DNA of 64,000 nt, taken from contig JADKGZ010000012.1 of assembly GCA_016722025.1 (NCBI GenBank), forward strand, positions 1 through 64,000, given 5' to 3'. Position 1 is the stretch's first letter; the number at the start of each line of letters is the position of its first letter. Origin of the DNA: Acidimicrobiaceae bacterium. GTDB taxonomy: Bacteria; Actinomycetota; Acidimicrobiia; Acidimicrobiales; Ilumatobacteraceae. A program made the translations under genes and the position numbers. Under the pieces are notes generated by a model. It worked only from the letters and a program-made list of their open reading frames with translations. It was not told where the DNA came from and searched no databases. This document shows positions 36,470-45,957 of this stretch, in pieces.

Positions 36470-37155
36470 GCACCGTGGCCTGCCCCAACGGGCACCAGAG
36501 CACCGACCCCGACTGGTGCGACACCTGCGGCGCCAAGATCGGCGGTTCGCCGCCGTCCCCGCAGCCTCCCTCTCCCGCGACCACGTCGCCGGCGCTCACC
36601 TCCGCTCCGGTGCACTGCCCTCATTGCACCGAGCTGAACCCCGCCGACGCACTGTTCTGCGAGGTGTGCGGGTACGACTTCACCACCGGGCAGGCCCCGC
36701 CCGCTCCGGTCGTCACAACCTCGGGCGCGCCGGCCACCCCGGTCGCTTCGGCTGTCGGCTGGATCGTGGTGGTCGAGGTCGACGCTCAGTGGTTCGCGCT
36801 GAAGGGCGCCCTCGCCGATGTGCCGTGTCCCACGTCGTCGTCGTCCACCGTGCCGCTCTCCAACCACACCGCGCTCATCGGGCGCTCGTCTGCATCTCGG
36901 GGGGTGCGTCCCGAGATCGCACTCGACGCCGACACCGGGGTGTCGCGTCGCCATGCTCAGTTCGTGCGCGACGGCGACAACCTCACCGTGGTCGACCTGT
37001 CGTCCACCAACGGCACGTACGTGGTGGCGGCCGGCGCCGAGCCCGACGACGCCACGGCTGCGCTCGTGCCGGGAATGCCCAACGAGCTGCACGATGGTGA
37101 CCGTGTGTACGTGGGGGCCTGGAGCCGTCTCACCGTGCGTTCGTCGCCCGCCTGA
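36466..37155 (+). CDS. FHA-domain protein with N-terminal zinc ribbons
   Basis: 229 residues. Two Cys/His clusters (Cys6, His10, Cys18, Cys21; then CPHC...CEVCG), a Pro/Ser/Thr/Ala linker, and a C-terminal forkhead-associated domain with GRSSASRG, the phosphothreonine-reading SRRHAQF and LSSTNGTYV. It is the predicted reader of phosphothreonines made by the PknG-like kinase, analogous in position and domain to GarA/OdhI, although it lacks their N-terminal ETTS phosphorylation motif. Last gene of the operon; WS/DGAT is convergent 18 bases away. Confidence 0.9.
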   Translation: MSTVACPNGHQSTDPDWCDTCGAKIGGSPPSPQPPSPATTSPALTSAPVHCPHCTELNPADALFCEVCGYDFTTGQAPPAPVVTTSGAPATPVASAVGWIVVVEVDAQWFALKGALADVPCPTSSSSTVPLSNHTALIGRSSASRGVRPEIALDADTGVSRRHAQFVRDGDNLTVVDLSSTNGTYVVAAGAEPDDATAALVPGMPNELHDGDRVYVGAWSRLTVRSSPA

Positions 37156-37173
37156 ACACCGGCCACGCGAGTG

Positions 37174-38610
37174 CTACTCGCCCTTCGCCCGCGCCTTCGC
37201 GCCGGTTGCCTTCTTCCGCGCCGGCTTCGGCTTCGGTTCCGGGTTGGCCAGCGAACAGACCTCGTCGAAGCCCTCGCGCAGGCACTCGGCCAGCACGTCG
37301 GGGTCGGGGATGGCGGCTGCATCGGCGTTCACTCCGATGCAGCAGACACCGTCGTACGACATGAGGGTGATGTTGACGGCAGACCCTGCGGTGGGGCCGA
37401 AGGGGAAGAAGCGTTGCACGCGCTGACCCTCCAGCCACATCGGCACCGGTACGCCGGGCACGTTGCTGGCCAGGAAGTCGACGCCCTTCAGCATCGCCCC
37501 GATGACGCCTTTGGGCATCAGGTTGAGGAAGCCGGCGATCGTCTCGGTGTGGTCGAGCGATCGCTCGTGGCGCACCACGTCGACGGCGCGGTGCATGGCG
37601 TCGATGCGTTCTGCCGCCGAGCTCGCGGCGACTGGCAGTGTGAACCGCATCACCGTCACGTGGTTGCCGCCTTCCGAGTGGCCCGTGTCGCGCTGGGAGA
37701 TGGGCATCGCCACCCGCAGCTCGTGCACCTCGGCCCCGTGACGCGAGTGGTAGCGGTGCAGGCCGGCGGTGATGCCGGCCAGGAACGAGTCGTTCAGCCG
37801 ACCACCTGCCGCCTTGGCAGCAAGCCGCAGCGCCTCCATCGGCACCTCTACCGAGCGGTAGTTCGACGCGGTCATCCGGCCCATCATCACCGATGACTTC
37901 GGTGTGGTGGCGGGTGCCAGCATGCGGCCGATGGAGAGCGCGGTCGACATCGCCTGGCGTGCCGCCTGCTGCGGGTTGCGGACGGCGTGCAGCAGATTGG
38001 GTACCACCGACGCCAGCTGGTGTCGGGCGAGGTCGACGGCGCCTTCCACATCGTGCGCGACGACGTCGCGCAGCATGGACACCGACGTGTGCTTGGCGGC
38101 CAGTGGCCGGGTCGTGGCGGATGCGGCCGCCGGTTGCTCCTCGAAGTCGAACAGGTGGGCTGCCAGCTGCACCGCACCGATGCCGTCGGTCACCACGTGG
38201 TGCGCTTTCATCACGAACGCAGCGCCCTCGACGCCGACGCCTTCGACAAGGGTGAACTCCCACAGCGGTCGCGAACTGTCGAAACCGCCCATCGCGGTGG
38301 TGCGTGCCCAATCCAGCAGCTGCTGCACGCCGCTGCCGACCGGCAGCCGAATGCGGCGCAGGTGGTACCCGATGTCGAAGTCGGGATCGTCGACCCAGCG
38401 CAGCGTGGTGGGATGCAGCGGCACCGACACCACCTTCTCGCGCAGCGCCGCGATGTGATGGCTCACCTCTTCCACGCGAGCTTGCAGTCGATCCCAGTCG
38501 GGTGCGCCGTCGAGCAGCACCACGCCCATGATCGTGCTGCGCAGCAGCGGGTCGGCCTCGACCATCCACATGATGGTGTCGTTCTGGCTCAGGTACTGAC
38601 CGTCAGGCAT
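37174..38610 (-). CDS. Wax ester synthase/diacylglycerol acyltransferase (WS/DGAT)
   Basis: 478 residues. The condensing-type active site HHVVTDG (HHxxxDG) is near residue 140 after FVMKA; SRPLWEFTLVEG, RRIRLP and the C-terminal NVPGVPVPMWLEGQ/ NITLMSYDG phrases are standard. These enzymes acylate diacylglycerol or long-chain alcohols at the membrane to form storage lipid. The tail is Lys/Pro/Ala-rich. Start ATG 38610 is preferred because the next residues match the family N-terminus (LSQNDTIMWMVEAD); ATG 38643 is an alternative. Confidence 0.92.
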   Translation of the reverse strand: MPDGQYLSQNDTIMWMVEADPLLRSTIMGVVLLDGAPDWDRLQARVEEVSHHIAALREKVVSVPLHPTTLRWVDDPDFDIGYHLRRIRLPVGSGVQQLLDWARTTAMGGFDSSRPLWEFTLVEGVGVEGAAFVMKAHHVVTDGIGAVQLAAHLFDFEEQPAAASATTRPLAAKHTSVSMLRDVVAHDVEGAVDLARHQLASVVPNLLHAVRNPQQAARQAMSTALSIGRMLAPATTPKSSVMMGRMTASNYRSVEVPMEALRLAAKAAGGRLNDSFLAGITAGLHRYHSRHGAEVHELRVAMPISQRDTGHSEGGNHVTVMRFTLPVAASSAAERIDAMHRAVDVVRHERSLDHTETIAGFLNLMPKGVIGAMLKGVDFLASNVPGVPVPMWLEGQRVQRFFPFGPTAGSAVNITLMSYDGVCCIGVNADAAAIPDPDVLAECLREGFDEVCSLANPEPKPKPARKKATGAKARAKGE

Positions 38611-38681
38611 CTCGTGCAACCCCCGTTCGCGATGTTGTGGCATCCGCCGCCGGGGTGGCTAGGGCCGTTCGGCCCGGGGCT

Positions 38682-39561
38682 TCAGCCGAGGGCTGCACCC
38701 AACGCCTCCAACGAGGGCACGAACCAGTAGGCGCCGGTGACCGGCACGCTGAACTCGGTGAGCCGATCGCGCACGCCGTCGTCGGCGCCGAACATCCGTC
38801 GCAGCATCTTCGTGAACCGGTCGGGCTGGGCGCTGAAGGCGACGAAGTGCAACCCGTGCTCGCCGACAGTGCCGTACGGCACGCTGCGGCGATAGATGGC
38901 CAGCTCCTCGCCGTCCTCCTCGATGATCATGCGGGTGACGTGCGAGGTTGGAGGCCGGACGTCGTCGTCGAGCTGCACGCTGTCGGGCTTCGTGCGGCCG
39001 ACCACGGCCTCCTGCTGGGCCACCGGCAGTGCGTTGAAGGCTTCCAGGTCGTGCACCCACCGCTGCGTGATGGCGAAGGCGCCGCCCGCGCCCGCGCCGT
39101 CGGCGATGGTTGCCACCTCGTACGCCGCTTCCAGTGCCGGGTTCTCGGTGCCGTCGATGAAGCCGGTGAGGTCGCGCCCGTCGTGACACGAAGCCCGCAA
39201 CCTCCAGGGCCACGGTGGCCACCGGGGCCAGCAGCGCAACGACTGCGCGCGTCACGTCGAGCAGCACGTCGTCGCCGGTGCCGTGGCACCACACCCACAC
39301 GTCGTGCTGCGTGGCAGGGGCCCCGGCGAGGACCGGGAAGTCGGCCACATCGGCCGGCGCGTGCTGTGGGGCGAGCGTGCGCCAGGCGGTGGGCCCGAAG
39401 CCGAGCACGATGTTGACACCACCGGCGGTGGTGGAGGGTTGCCGCAACGGCTGCAGTGCTGCCAGCAGCGCGGCGGGGGCCGTCCCGGGGCGCAGATCGA
39501 ATTCGAGGTGGCGATGAGATCGCGTGCCCTGCGCGAAGATGCCTGGCTGCGGGGTTGCCAT
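38682..39561 (-). CDS. DyP-type haem peroxidase, with an apparent +1 frameshift
   Basis: About 293 residues. The first frame gives QGTRSHRHLEFDL and the ferredoxin-like N-terminal half; a surplus base at about 39186 shifts into the frame with the catalytic GFIDGTENP (GxxDG), HVTRMI and ERDRFTKMLRRMFG-like C-terminus. Removing it gives GFVHDGRDLTGFIDGTENP, the canonical join including the His of the 'HDGRDL' segment. DyPs oxidise dyes, phenolics or porphyrins with H2O2 and are often encapsulin cargo; no encapsulin is here. AGGAAGGG precedes the ATG. Confidence 0.88.
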
Positions 39562-39569
39562 GGAGACCC

Positions 39570-39636
39570 TTCCTGACGACGTTCGGCTGCGGTTCCTGAC
39601 GACGTCGGATTGCCATTCCGGGCGTCGTTCGGCTGC
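39570..39636. repeat. Short direct repeats upstream of the DyP gene
   Basis: TTCCTGACGACGT occurs at 39570-39582 and 39593-39605, 23 bases apart. The related words GACGTTCGGCTGC (39578-39590) and GTCGTTCGGCTGC (39624-39636) interleave with them. They lie just upstream of the DyP start on its promoter side, so a regulator site is possible. Confidence 0.45.
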
Positions 39637-39767
39637 AAGGACTAGTCCATCGGTGATGCCGGCGGCAAGCCGATCGTCGTCGTCGGGTTCCGGCGCGCTG
39701 CGCCTGACGGCGCTGGGGCCAACGACAGCCGTGGTGCGGGCCGAAAGACCCTGTTGATGGCATCTGA

Positions 39768-39783
39768 TCGACCGTACGGTCGA
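39768..39783. promoter_or_regulatory. Perfect 16-bp palindrome, candidate TetR-type operator of the PFOR gene
   Basis: TCGACCGTACGGTCGA is a perfect inverted repeat, four bases before GTG 39787. The ACCGTACGGT core is of the kind bound by TetR-family dimers in actinobacteria. If translation began at ATG 39754, it would be coding; its position argues for the GTG start. No regulator gene is adjacent. Confidence 0.6.
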
Positions 39784-39786
39784 AGT

Positions 39787-42700
39787 GTGTCCGACCAATC
39801 CACCGCAGCAGCGCTGCGCCGGGAGGTGGTCGATGCCAACGAAGCCGTAGCCCGCGTGGCTCACCTGCTCTCGGAAGTCATCGCCATCTATCCGATCACT
39901 CCGGCCTCCGCCATGGGCGAGTACGCCGACGAGTGGAGCGCCAAGGGCCACCCCAACCTGTGGGGCGTGGTGCCGGAGGTGATGGAGATGCAGAGCGAGG
40001 CCGGTGCCGCCGCCACCTTGCACGGGGCAGTGCTGCGCGGCGCGCTCGCCACCACCTTCACGGCCAGCCAGGGGCTGCTGTTGATGCTGCCCGAGATGTT
40101 CAAGATCGCGGGTGAGCTGACGCCCACCGTCATCCACGTGGCGGCGCGCTCGCTGGCCACGCATGCGCTCAGCATCTTCGGCGACCACAGCGACGTGATG
40201 GCTGCGCGCACCACCGGCTTCGCGATGCTCTGCTCACCCAGCGTGCACGAGGCCGCCGACATGGCCGTCATCGCGCACGCGGCCACGCTCGCCTGCCGGG
40301 TTCCCTTCCTGCACTTCTTCGACGGGTTCCGCACCAGCCACGAGCTGAACACGGTGGAGCTGCCCACGGTCGAGCAGATCAGGGCCATGATCGACGACGA
40401 CCTGGTGCACGCGCATCGCTCACGCGGGCTCGACCCCGATCGGCCGATGCTGCGCGGCAGTGCCCAGAACCCCGATGTGTTCTTCCAGGCTCGCGAGGCG
40501 TGCACGCCGTTCCACGCGGCGGTGCCCGACGTGGTGCAGGCCGCGATGGATCGGTTCGCAACCGTCACCGGTCGGCAGTACTCGCTGGTCGAGTACCACG
40601 GTGCGCCCGACGCCGAACGGGTGATCGTGTTGATGGGGTCCGGCGTCGGTGCCGTCCGCGAAGCGGTCGACGCACTGAACGGCGGGGGGGAGCGGGTTGG
40701 GGTGGTGGCGCTTCGGCTCTACCGCCCCTTCCCCGCTGCAGAGGTGCTCGCGGCGCTGCCGCCCACCACGCGCACAGTGGTCGTGCTCGACCGCACGAAG
40801 GAGCCGGGCGCCCCGTTCGAGCCGCTGCACCTCGACGTGCTGGCCGCGCTGTGGCACAGCGACGACAGCCAGTGGGTGGGGGAGAGCAAGCCGCGGGTGA
40901 TCGGTGGGCGATACGGGCTGAGCAGCAAGGAGTTCACGCCGGCAATGGTGAAAGCGGTGTTCGATGAAGCGTCGTCGCCGTTGCCGCGCAACCCGTTCAC
41001 CGTGGGCATCTACGACGACGTCAGCCACACCAGCCTCACGTGGGACCCGTCGTGGCGCACCGACCGGGCCAAGGTGCGCGCGGTGTTCTACGGCCTCGGC
41101 GCCGACGGCACCGTCGGCGCCAACAAGAACACGGCAAAGATCATCGGCGGCAACACCAACCTGCACGTGCAGGCCTACTTCGTCTACGACTCGAAGAAGT
41201 CGGGCAGCACCACCATCAGCCACGTGCGCGTCGACGAGCATCCCATCGGCAGCACCTACCTCATCGACGAAGCAACGTTCGTCGGCATCCACCAGTGGAA
41301 CTTCTTCGACCGGCTCGATGTGTTGCACCTGGCAGCCAACGGCGCCACGGTGCTCCTCAACTCGCCGTATCCGGCAGAGCAGGTGTGGGATCGCCTGCCG
41401 TTCGAGGCGCAGCAGGTGGTGCTCGATCGTGAGCTGCAGCTGTACGCGGTGAACGCCGCGGCGGTCGCCCGCGACGCAGGCTTGGGCGGCCGTATCAACA
41501 CGGTCATGCAGGCCTGCTTCTTCGGGCTTGCCGGCGTGCTGCCCACGGAGGAGGCGCTGCACGAGCTGAAGGGCGCCATCGAGCACAGCTACGGCGCTCG
41601 CGGTGCCGCAGTCGTCGAGCGCAACATCGCGGCCGTCGACAAGTCGCTGGAGAACCTGCACAGGGTGCCGGTGGGGTCGTCGGTCACGGCCACGGCGCAC
41701 CGCCGCCCGGCGGTGAGCGCCGATGCACCCGACTTCGTGCAGCGCGTCACGGCGCGCATGCTGGCGGGCGAAGGCGACCTGCTGCCGGTGAGCGCGATGC
41801 CACCGGATGGTGCCTTCGTCACCGGCACCGCGCAGTACGAGAAGCGCACCATTGCGCCCGAGATCCCCATCTGGGAAGCCGACCTGTGCATCGACTGCGG
41901 CAAGTGCGCCATCGTCTGCCCGCACGCCGCCATTCGGATGAAGGTCTACGAGCCGTCCGCGCTCGAGGGCCTGGGCGACACGATGAAGTCGAAGACGTTC
42001 CGCAGTCGTGAGGTGCCCGGCATGCACCTCACCATCCAGGTCGCGCCCGACGACTGCACCGGGTGCGGGGTGTGCGTGCAGGCCTGCCCGGCCCACGACA
42101 AGAGCGAAGTGAAGCGCAAGAGCATCAACATGCGCCCCATCGCCGAGCACCTCGACCACGAACGTGTGGCCTGGGACGCGTTCCTCGCCGTGAAGGAGAC
42201 CGACCCGGCGCAGTGGGACCCTGCGACGGTGAAGACCAGCCAGCTGCGCCAGCCGCTGTTCGAGTTCTCCGGCGCGTGTTCTGGCTGCGGCGAGACGCCG
42301 TACATCAAGCTCCTCACTCAGCTCTTCGGCGATCACCTGCTCATCGCCAACGCCACGGGCTGCAGCAGCATCTTCGGCGGCAACCTGCCCACGACGCCGT
42401 ACTCGGTGAACGCCGAGGGTCGCGGCCCTGCGTGGGCCAACAGCCTGTTCGAGGACAACGCCGAGTTCGGCCTCGGCATCCGGCTGGGCTTCGAAGCGCA
42501 ACGCCGAACCGCGCTGGTGCTGGTCGAGCGCATGCGCACTCAACTGAGCGCAGTGCTCGGCGCCGAAGCGGTCGATGCCTTGGTCGCCGGCGTCGACGAC
42601 GACGGAGAGCTGGGCATCCGTGCGCAGCGCGAGCGCGTCGCCGCGATGAAGGGCGCGCTCACCGGCACCCACCCCGACACCGTCGCGTTGGCCGAACTGG

Positions 42701-43412
42701 CCGACACGCTCGTGCGCAAGAGCACGTGGATCGTGGGTGGCGACGGGTGGGCCTACGACATCGGCGCCGGCGGCCTCGACCACGTGTTGGGCAGCGGTCG
42801 CAACGTCAACATCCTGGTGCTCGACACCGAGGTGTACTCCAACACCGGCGGTCAGGCATCGAAGGCCACGCCACGCGGTGCCGTCGCCAAGTTCGCCGCC
42901 GGTGGCAAGGGCAGCATGAAGAAGGATCTCGGCCTGGAGGCGATGAGCTACGGCGACGTGTACGTGGCCAGGGTTGCGCTCGGCTCCAGCGACATCCAGA
43001 CGGTGAAGGCGCTGCTGGAGGCCGATGCCTGGCCGGGTGTGTCGCTGGTCATCGCCTACAGCACGTGCATCGCCCACGGGTTCGACATGAGCCAGTCGAT
43101 GACCCAGCAGAAGCTGGCCGTGCAGAGCGGGCACTGGCCGCTGTACCGCTACCGCCCTGCGGGCGACAGCGATGCGCAGCCGTTCCAGCTCGACAGCGCC
43201 GACCCTCGGTGCCCTACAGCGACTTCGCGAACAGCGAGGCCAGGTTCTCGATGCTGGCCCGCTCCAACCCCGATCGGGCACGCGAGTTGGTGGGCCTCGC
43301 GCAGCAGGACGTGGACAACCGTTGGCACTACTACCGGCAACTGGCCGACGTGCATCGAGCTGCACCCGGGCACGCCGACAACGCGATGATCGCAGACGAG
43401 GACGACGAGTGA
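39787..43412 (+). CDS. nifJ: Pyruvate:ferredoxin (flavodoxin) oxidoreductase, single-chain, with an apparent frameshift near the C-terminus
   Basis: About 1,208 residues; all domains of NifJ-type PFOR are fused. Domain I has AIYPITPASAMGEYADEW. Domain III follows with FYGLGADGTVGANKNTAKII (CoA/gamma). The two 4Fe-4S sites are LCIDCGKCAIVCPHAAI and DCTGCGVCVQACPAHDK. The TPP domain has GACSGCGETPYIKLLTQLFGD and GGDGWAYDIGAGGLDHVL. The enzyme converts pyruvate and CoA to acetyl-CoA with reduced ferredoxin. One base seems missing near 43205; the tail (VPYSDFANSEARFSML...DNRWHYY) continues in the next frame to 43412. GTG 39787 is chosen because of the operator-like palindrome; ATG 39754 is the alternative. 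It overlaps the next gene by one base. Confidence 0.93.
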
Positions 43413-44419
43413 TGACCGACCTGAGCACCACCTACCTCGGGCTGCAGCTGCGCAGCCCGCTCGTGGCATCCGCCGGCCCCCACACGGGCAACCCGGCGAT
43501 GTGGCAACGCCTGGAGGATGCGGGGGCGGGCGCGATCGTGCTGCCCTCGTTGTTCGAGGAAGAGATCGAGCACGACGCGTTCACCCGCGAGCAGGCCTAC
43601 GACTTCAACGCCGACCAGTTCGGCGAGGCGCAGAGCTTCCTGCCCGCGCTCGACCTTCCCGACGTCGGCCCCAGCCGTCACCTCGCGCTGGTCGAGCAGG
43701 CCCGCGAGCGGCTCGGCATCCCGGTGATCGCCAGCCTCAACGGCACCAGCCCCGGCGGCTGGGTGCGCTACGCGAAGCACCTCGCCGACGCAGGCGCCCA
43801 CGCGATCGAGCTGAACCTCTACGACAGCGTGGTCGACCCCAGCATCAGCGCCGCCGACGCCGAGCGGCGCTACGCGGAGCTGGTGGAGGAAGTGAAGGCC
43901 GAGATCTCGATACCCCTGGCCGTGAAGCTGAGCCCGTGGTTCACCGCCATGGGCAACTTCGCCGAGCGGTTGCAGACGGCCGGTGCCGACGGGCTGGTGC
44001 TGTTCAACAGGCTGTACCAGCCCGACATCGACCTCGAGACGTTGGAGGTGGTGCCGCGGCTCTCGCTGAGCACCTCCGCCGAGGTGCGGCTGCCGCTGCA
44101 CTGGATCGCCAACCTGTTCGGCTCCGTGCGGTGCTCGCTGGCAGCGAGCTCCGGCGTGCACGACGGGGCCGACGCCCTGAAGCTGCTGCTCGCCGGCGCC
44201 GACGTGGTGATGTCGACCAGCGCGCTGTTGCAGCATGGGCCCGAGCACCTGCGCGTGATGGAACGCTTCCTTCGCGACTGGATGATGGAGCGGGACTACG
44301 ACAGCGTCAACCAGCTGCGCGGCAGCGTGAGTCGCGGCAACGTGCCCGACCCGCAGGTCTACGAGCGCGCCAACTACTACCAGGTCATCCACAGCTGGCG
44401 TCCGACGAGCCATCGATAG
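43412..44419 (+). CDS. Dihydroorotate dehydrogenase-like protein coupled to PFOR
   Basis: 335 residues, flavin TIM barrel. DLSTTYLGLQLRSPLVASAGPHTGN resembles PyrD, as do IPVIASLNGTSPGGW, HAIELNLYD, IPLAVKLSPW and the phosphate-binding SGVHDGADALKLLLAGADVVMS. The PyrD base Cys/Ser loop is not clearly conserved, so orotate synthesis is doubtful. Proteins of this subfamily are found next to nifJ in many bacteria. Its ATG overlaps the PFOR stop (TGATG), so production is coupled. It may be a ferredoxin- or NAD-linked reductase paired with PFOR; that is inference. Confidence 0.82.
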   Translation: MTDLSTTYLGLQLRSPLVASAGPHTGNPAMWQRLEDAGAGAIVLPSLFEEEIEHDAFTREQAYDFNADQFGEAQSFLPALDLPDVGPSRHLALVEQARERLGIPVIASLNGTSPGGWVRYAKHLADAGAHAIELNLYDSVVDPSISAADAERRYAELVEEVKAEISIPLAVKLSPWFTAMGNFAERLQTAGADGLVLFNRLYQPDIDLETLEVVPRLSLSTSAEVRLPLHWIANLFGSVRCSLAASSGVHDGADALKLLLAGADVVMSTSALLQHGPEHLRVMERFLRDWMMERDYDSVNQLRGSVSRGNVPDPQVYERANYYQVIHSWRPTSHR

Positions 44420-44422
44420 GCT
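44417..44422 (+). promoter_or_regulatory. Candidate -10 element (TAGGCT) for the VIT1-type gene
   Basis: TAGGCT begins with the stop codon of the upstream gene and ends six bases before ATG 44429, with no Shine-Dalgarno sequence. If real, this gene has its own leaderless promoter despite close packing. Confidence 0.4.
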
Positions 44423-44428
44423 CGAAGC

Positions 44429-45155
44429 ATGCGACACAGCGAAGGCCACTACGGCCACCGAGTCGGCTGGCTGCGCGCGATGGTGCTCGGCGCGAACGAC
44501 GGCATCATCTCCACTGCGGCCCTGCTGCTGCCGTGGTTGGCAACCCACTCGCACCGCCATCCTCACGGCCGGCATGGCCGGGTTGGTTGCCGGCGCGGTG
44601 TCGATGGCGCTCGGCGAGTACGTGTCGGTGTCGTCGCAACGCGACAGCGAGCGCAGCGACATCGAGAAGGAGAAGTGGGAGCTGGCCAACCAGGCCGACC
44701 ACGAGCTGGAAGAGCTCACCGCCATCTACCGGTCGAAGGGCCTGCCGCACGAGTTGGCGAAGGAAGTGGCGGTGCAGCTCACGGAGCACGACGCGCTCGC
44801 CACCCACCTGCTCGACGAGCTGGGCATCTCGCAGGACGAGCTGGCGAAGCCGTTCCAGGCAGCCTGGAGCTCGGCCCTGTCGTTCTCCGTCGGTGCGTCG
44901 ATACCACTGGTCGCCACGGCCGTTGCCTCGGCGTCGGTGCGGATCGCCGCGATCATCGCCGTCACCATGGTCGCGCCCTGGTCGGTCTGGTACATCGGCG
45001 CTCGTGCCGGTGGCGCGGGCCCGCCCGCCCGATCGCCCGTGGTCTTCGGCGGCGCGGCTGCCATGGCTGTCACCATGGCGGTGCGGCTCTCGGGTGCTGC
45101 TTTGCGGGCCGAATGGGTCGGATGCTCGACCACTCCATTCGCGGGCCCGGGGTGA
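44429..45155 (+). CDS. VIT1/CCC1-family Fe/Mn transporter, with an apparent frameshift
   Basis: About 242 residues, five membrane helices. It starts HRVGWLRAMVLGANDGIISTAALLL, the signature first helix, then shifts frame at about 44532-44552 and continues MAGLVAGAVSMALGEYVSVSSQRDSERSDIEKEKWEL with the charged metal-binding cytosolic helices (Glu-rich, ELAKEVAVQL). Helices 3-5 follow (ALSFSVGASIPLVATAV; IAAIIAVTMVAPW; AAMAVTMAVRLSGAAL). The family exchanges Fe2+/Mn2+ for protons, usually moving metal out of the cytosol. Convergent with the ABC permease gene. Confidence 0.87.
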
Positions 45156-45163
45156 GATTACAA

Positions 45164-45957
45164 CTACGAGGCGTGCGCGACGTATCGTCCGGACGACGGC
45201 CGGCGGCGAGCGGACCGCCAAACGAAGATGACGATGAGACCGGAGAGTTCTGCCGCGGGGCGCGTGACCAGCCCAGCCGCCCCCGAAGAACCCGGTCCCA
45301 GGGTGGATGGTAGGTCCAGTCAGCCACCCACCTCCCCGGCCGTGGCGAGCACCGCAACGGCGGCGGGGAGAGCGAAGAAGAGGCGGGGAGGGGGGCGCTT
45401 GCCGAGCTCTGCAGGAGCGCCCCGAGCGCGACGCCGGCGAGGACGTTGAGGACCACGAAGAGCAGATAGCCGGTGATGGCACCGGCGGTCAGGTCCGCCT
45501 CCAGTACCCGTCCCGAAGCCGCCGCCAGCCCGAGGCCGGCGGCGGTGACCACCCCGCCGAAGAGCGCAGCACCACCACCCAGCACCATCGACACCGCCAA
45601 CTTGGCGTTCAGGACTCGGATGCGTCGCGGTTCCTGGGTGAACGTGGTCATGATGCTGCGTTGGCTCCACTCGCCGGTGAACATCAGGATCGCCACCACC
45701 GGCAGGAGGATCGACAGCCCGAGGGCGGCAACGCGGAGGTAGCTCGCGTCGGTCTGATCGAAGCTCGTCGGGGCGACCACCGGCGCCAGCATCAACGCTG
45801 CGGTCGACAGGGCGACGAGCGTGAGCAGCCAGCGGGCTGCACGGGTGTCGGTGGCCTTGGCCCACTCGACGCCGACGAGCCGCGAGAAAGGAATCGGCCG
45901 TGGGGCCGACGGTGCCGCGTCGACGCCGAGGGTTCGGGGGAAGAGTGACGTGGTCAT
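45164..45957 (-). CDS. ABC-2 type exporter permease, 3' third broken by several indels
   Basis: About 264 residues. The first 195 are in one frame: VGVEWAKATDTRAARWLL opens the family, then about five hydrophobic segments (LLTLVALSTAALMLAPVVA; LGLSILLPVVAILMFTG; GGAALFGGVVTAAGLGLAA; GYLLFVVLNVLAGVALGALL) and EWSQRSIMTTFTQEPRR. From about 45405 the last helix (LFFALPAAVAVLATAGEVGG), the following stretch, and the end (LSGLIVIFVWRS) lie in three different frames. The breaks fall in C- or G-runs. The likely stop is TAG at 45166-45164. Either several sequencing errors or a decaying 3' end. Overlaps the ATPase gene by four bases. Confidence 0.7.

Noticed and set aside
40420..43431. A 1003-codon open frame antisense to PFOR
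   Set aside because: Shadow of the PFOR reading frame; the His/Val/Gly-rich product has no recognisable domain.
43412..44419. Pyrimidine biosynthesis pyrD
   Set aside because: The barrel is PyrD-like, but coupling to PFOR and lack of a clear catalytic Cys/Ser loop argue for the DHOD-like subfamily of unknown function.
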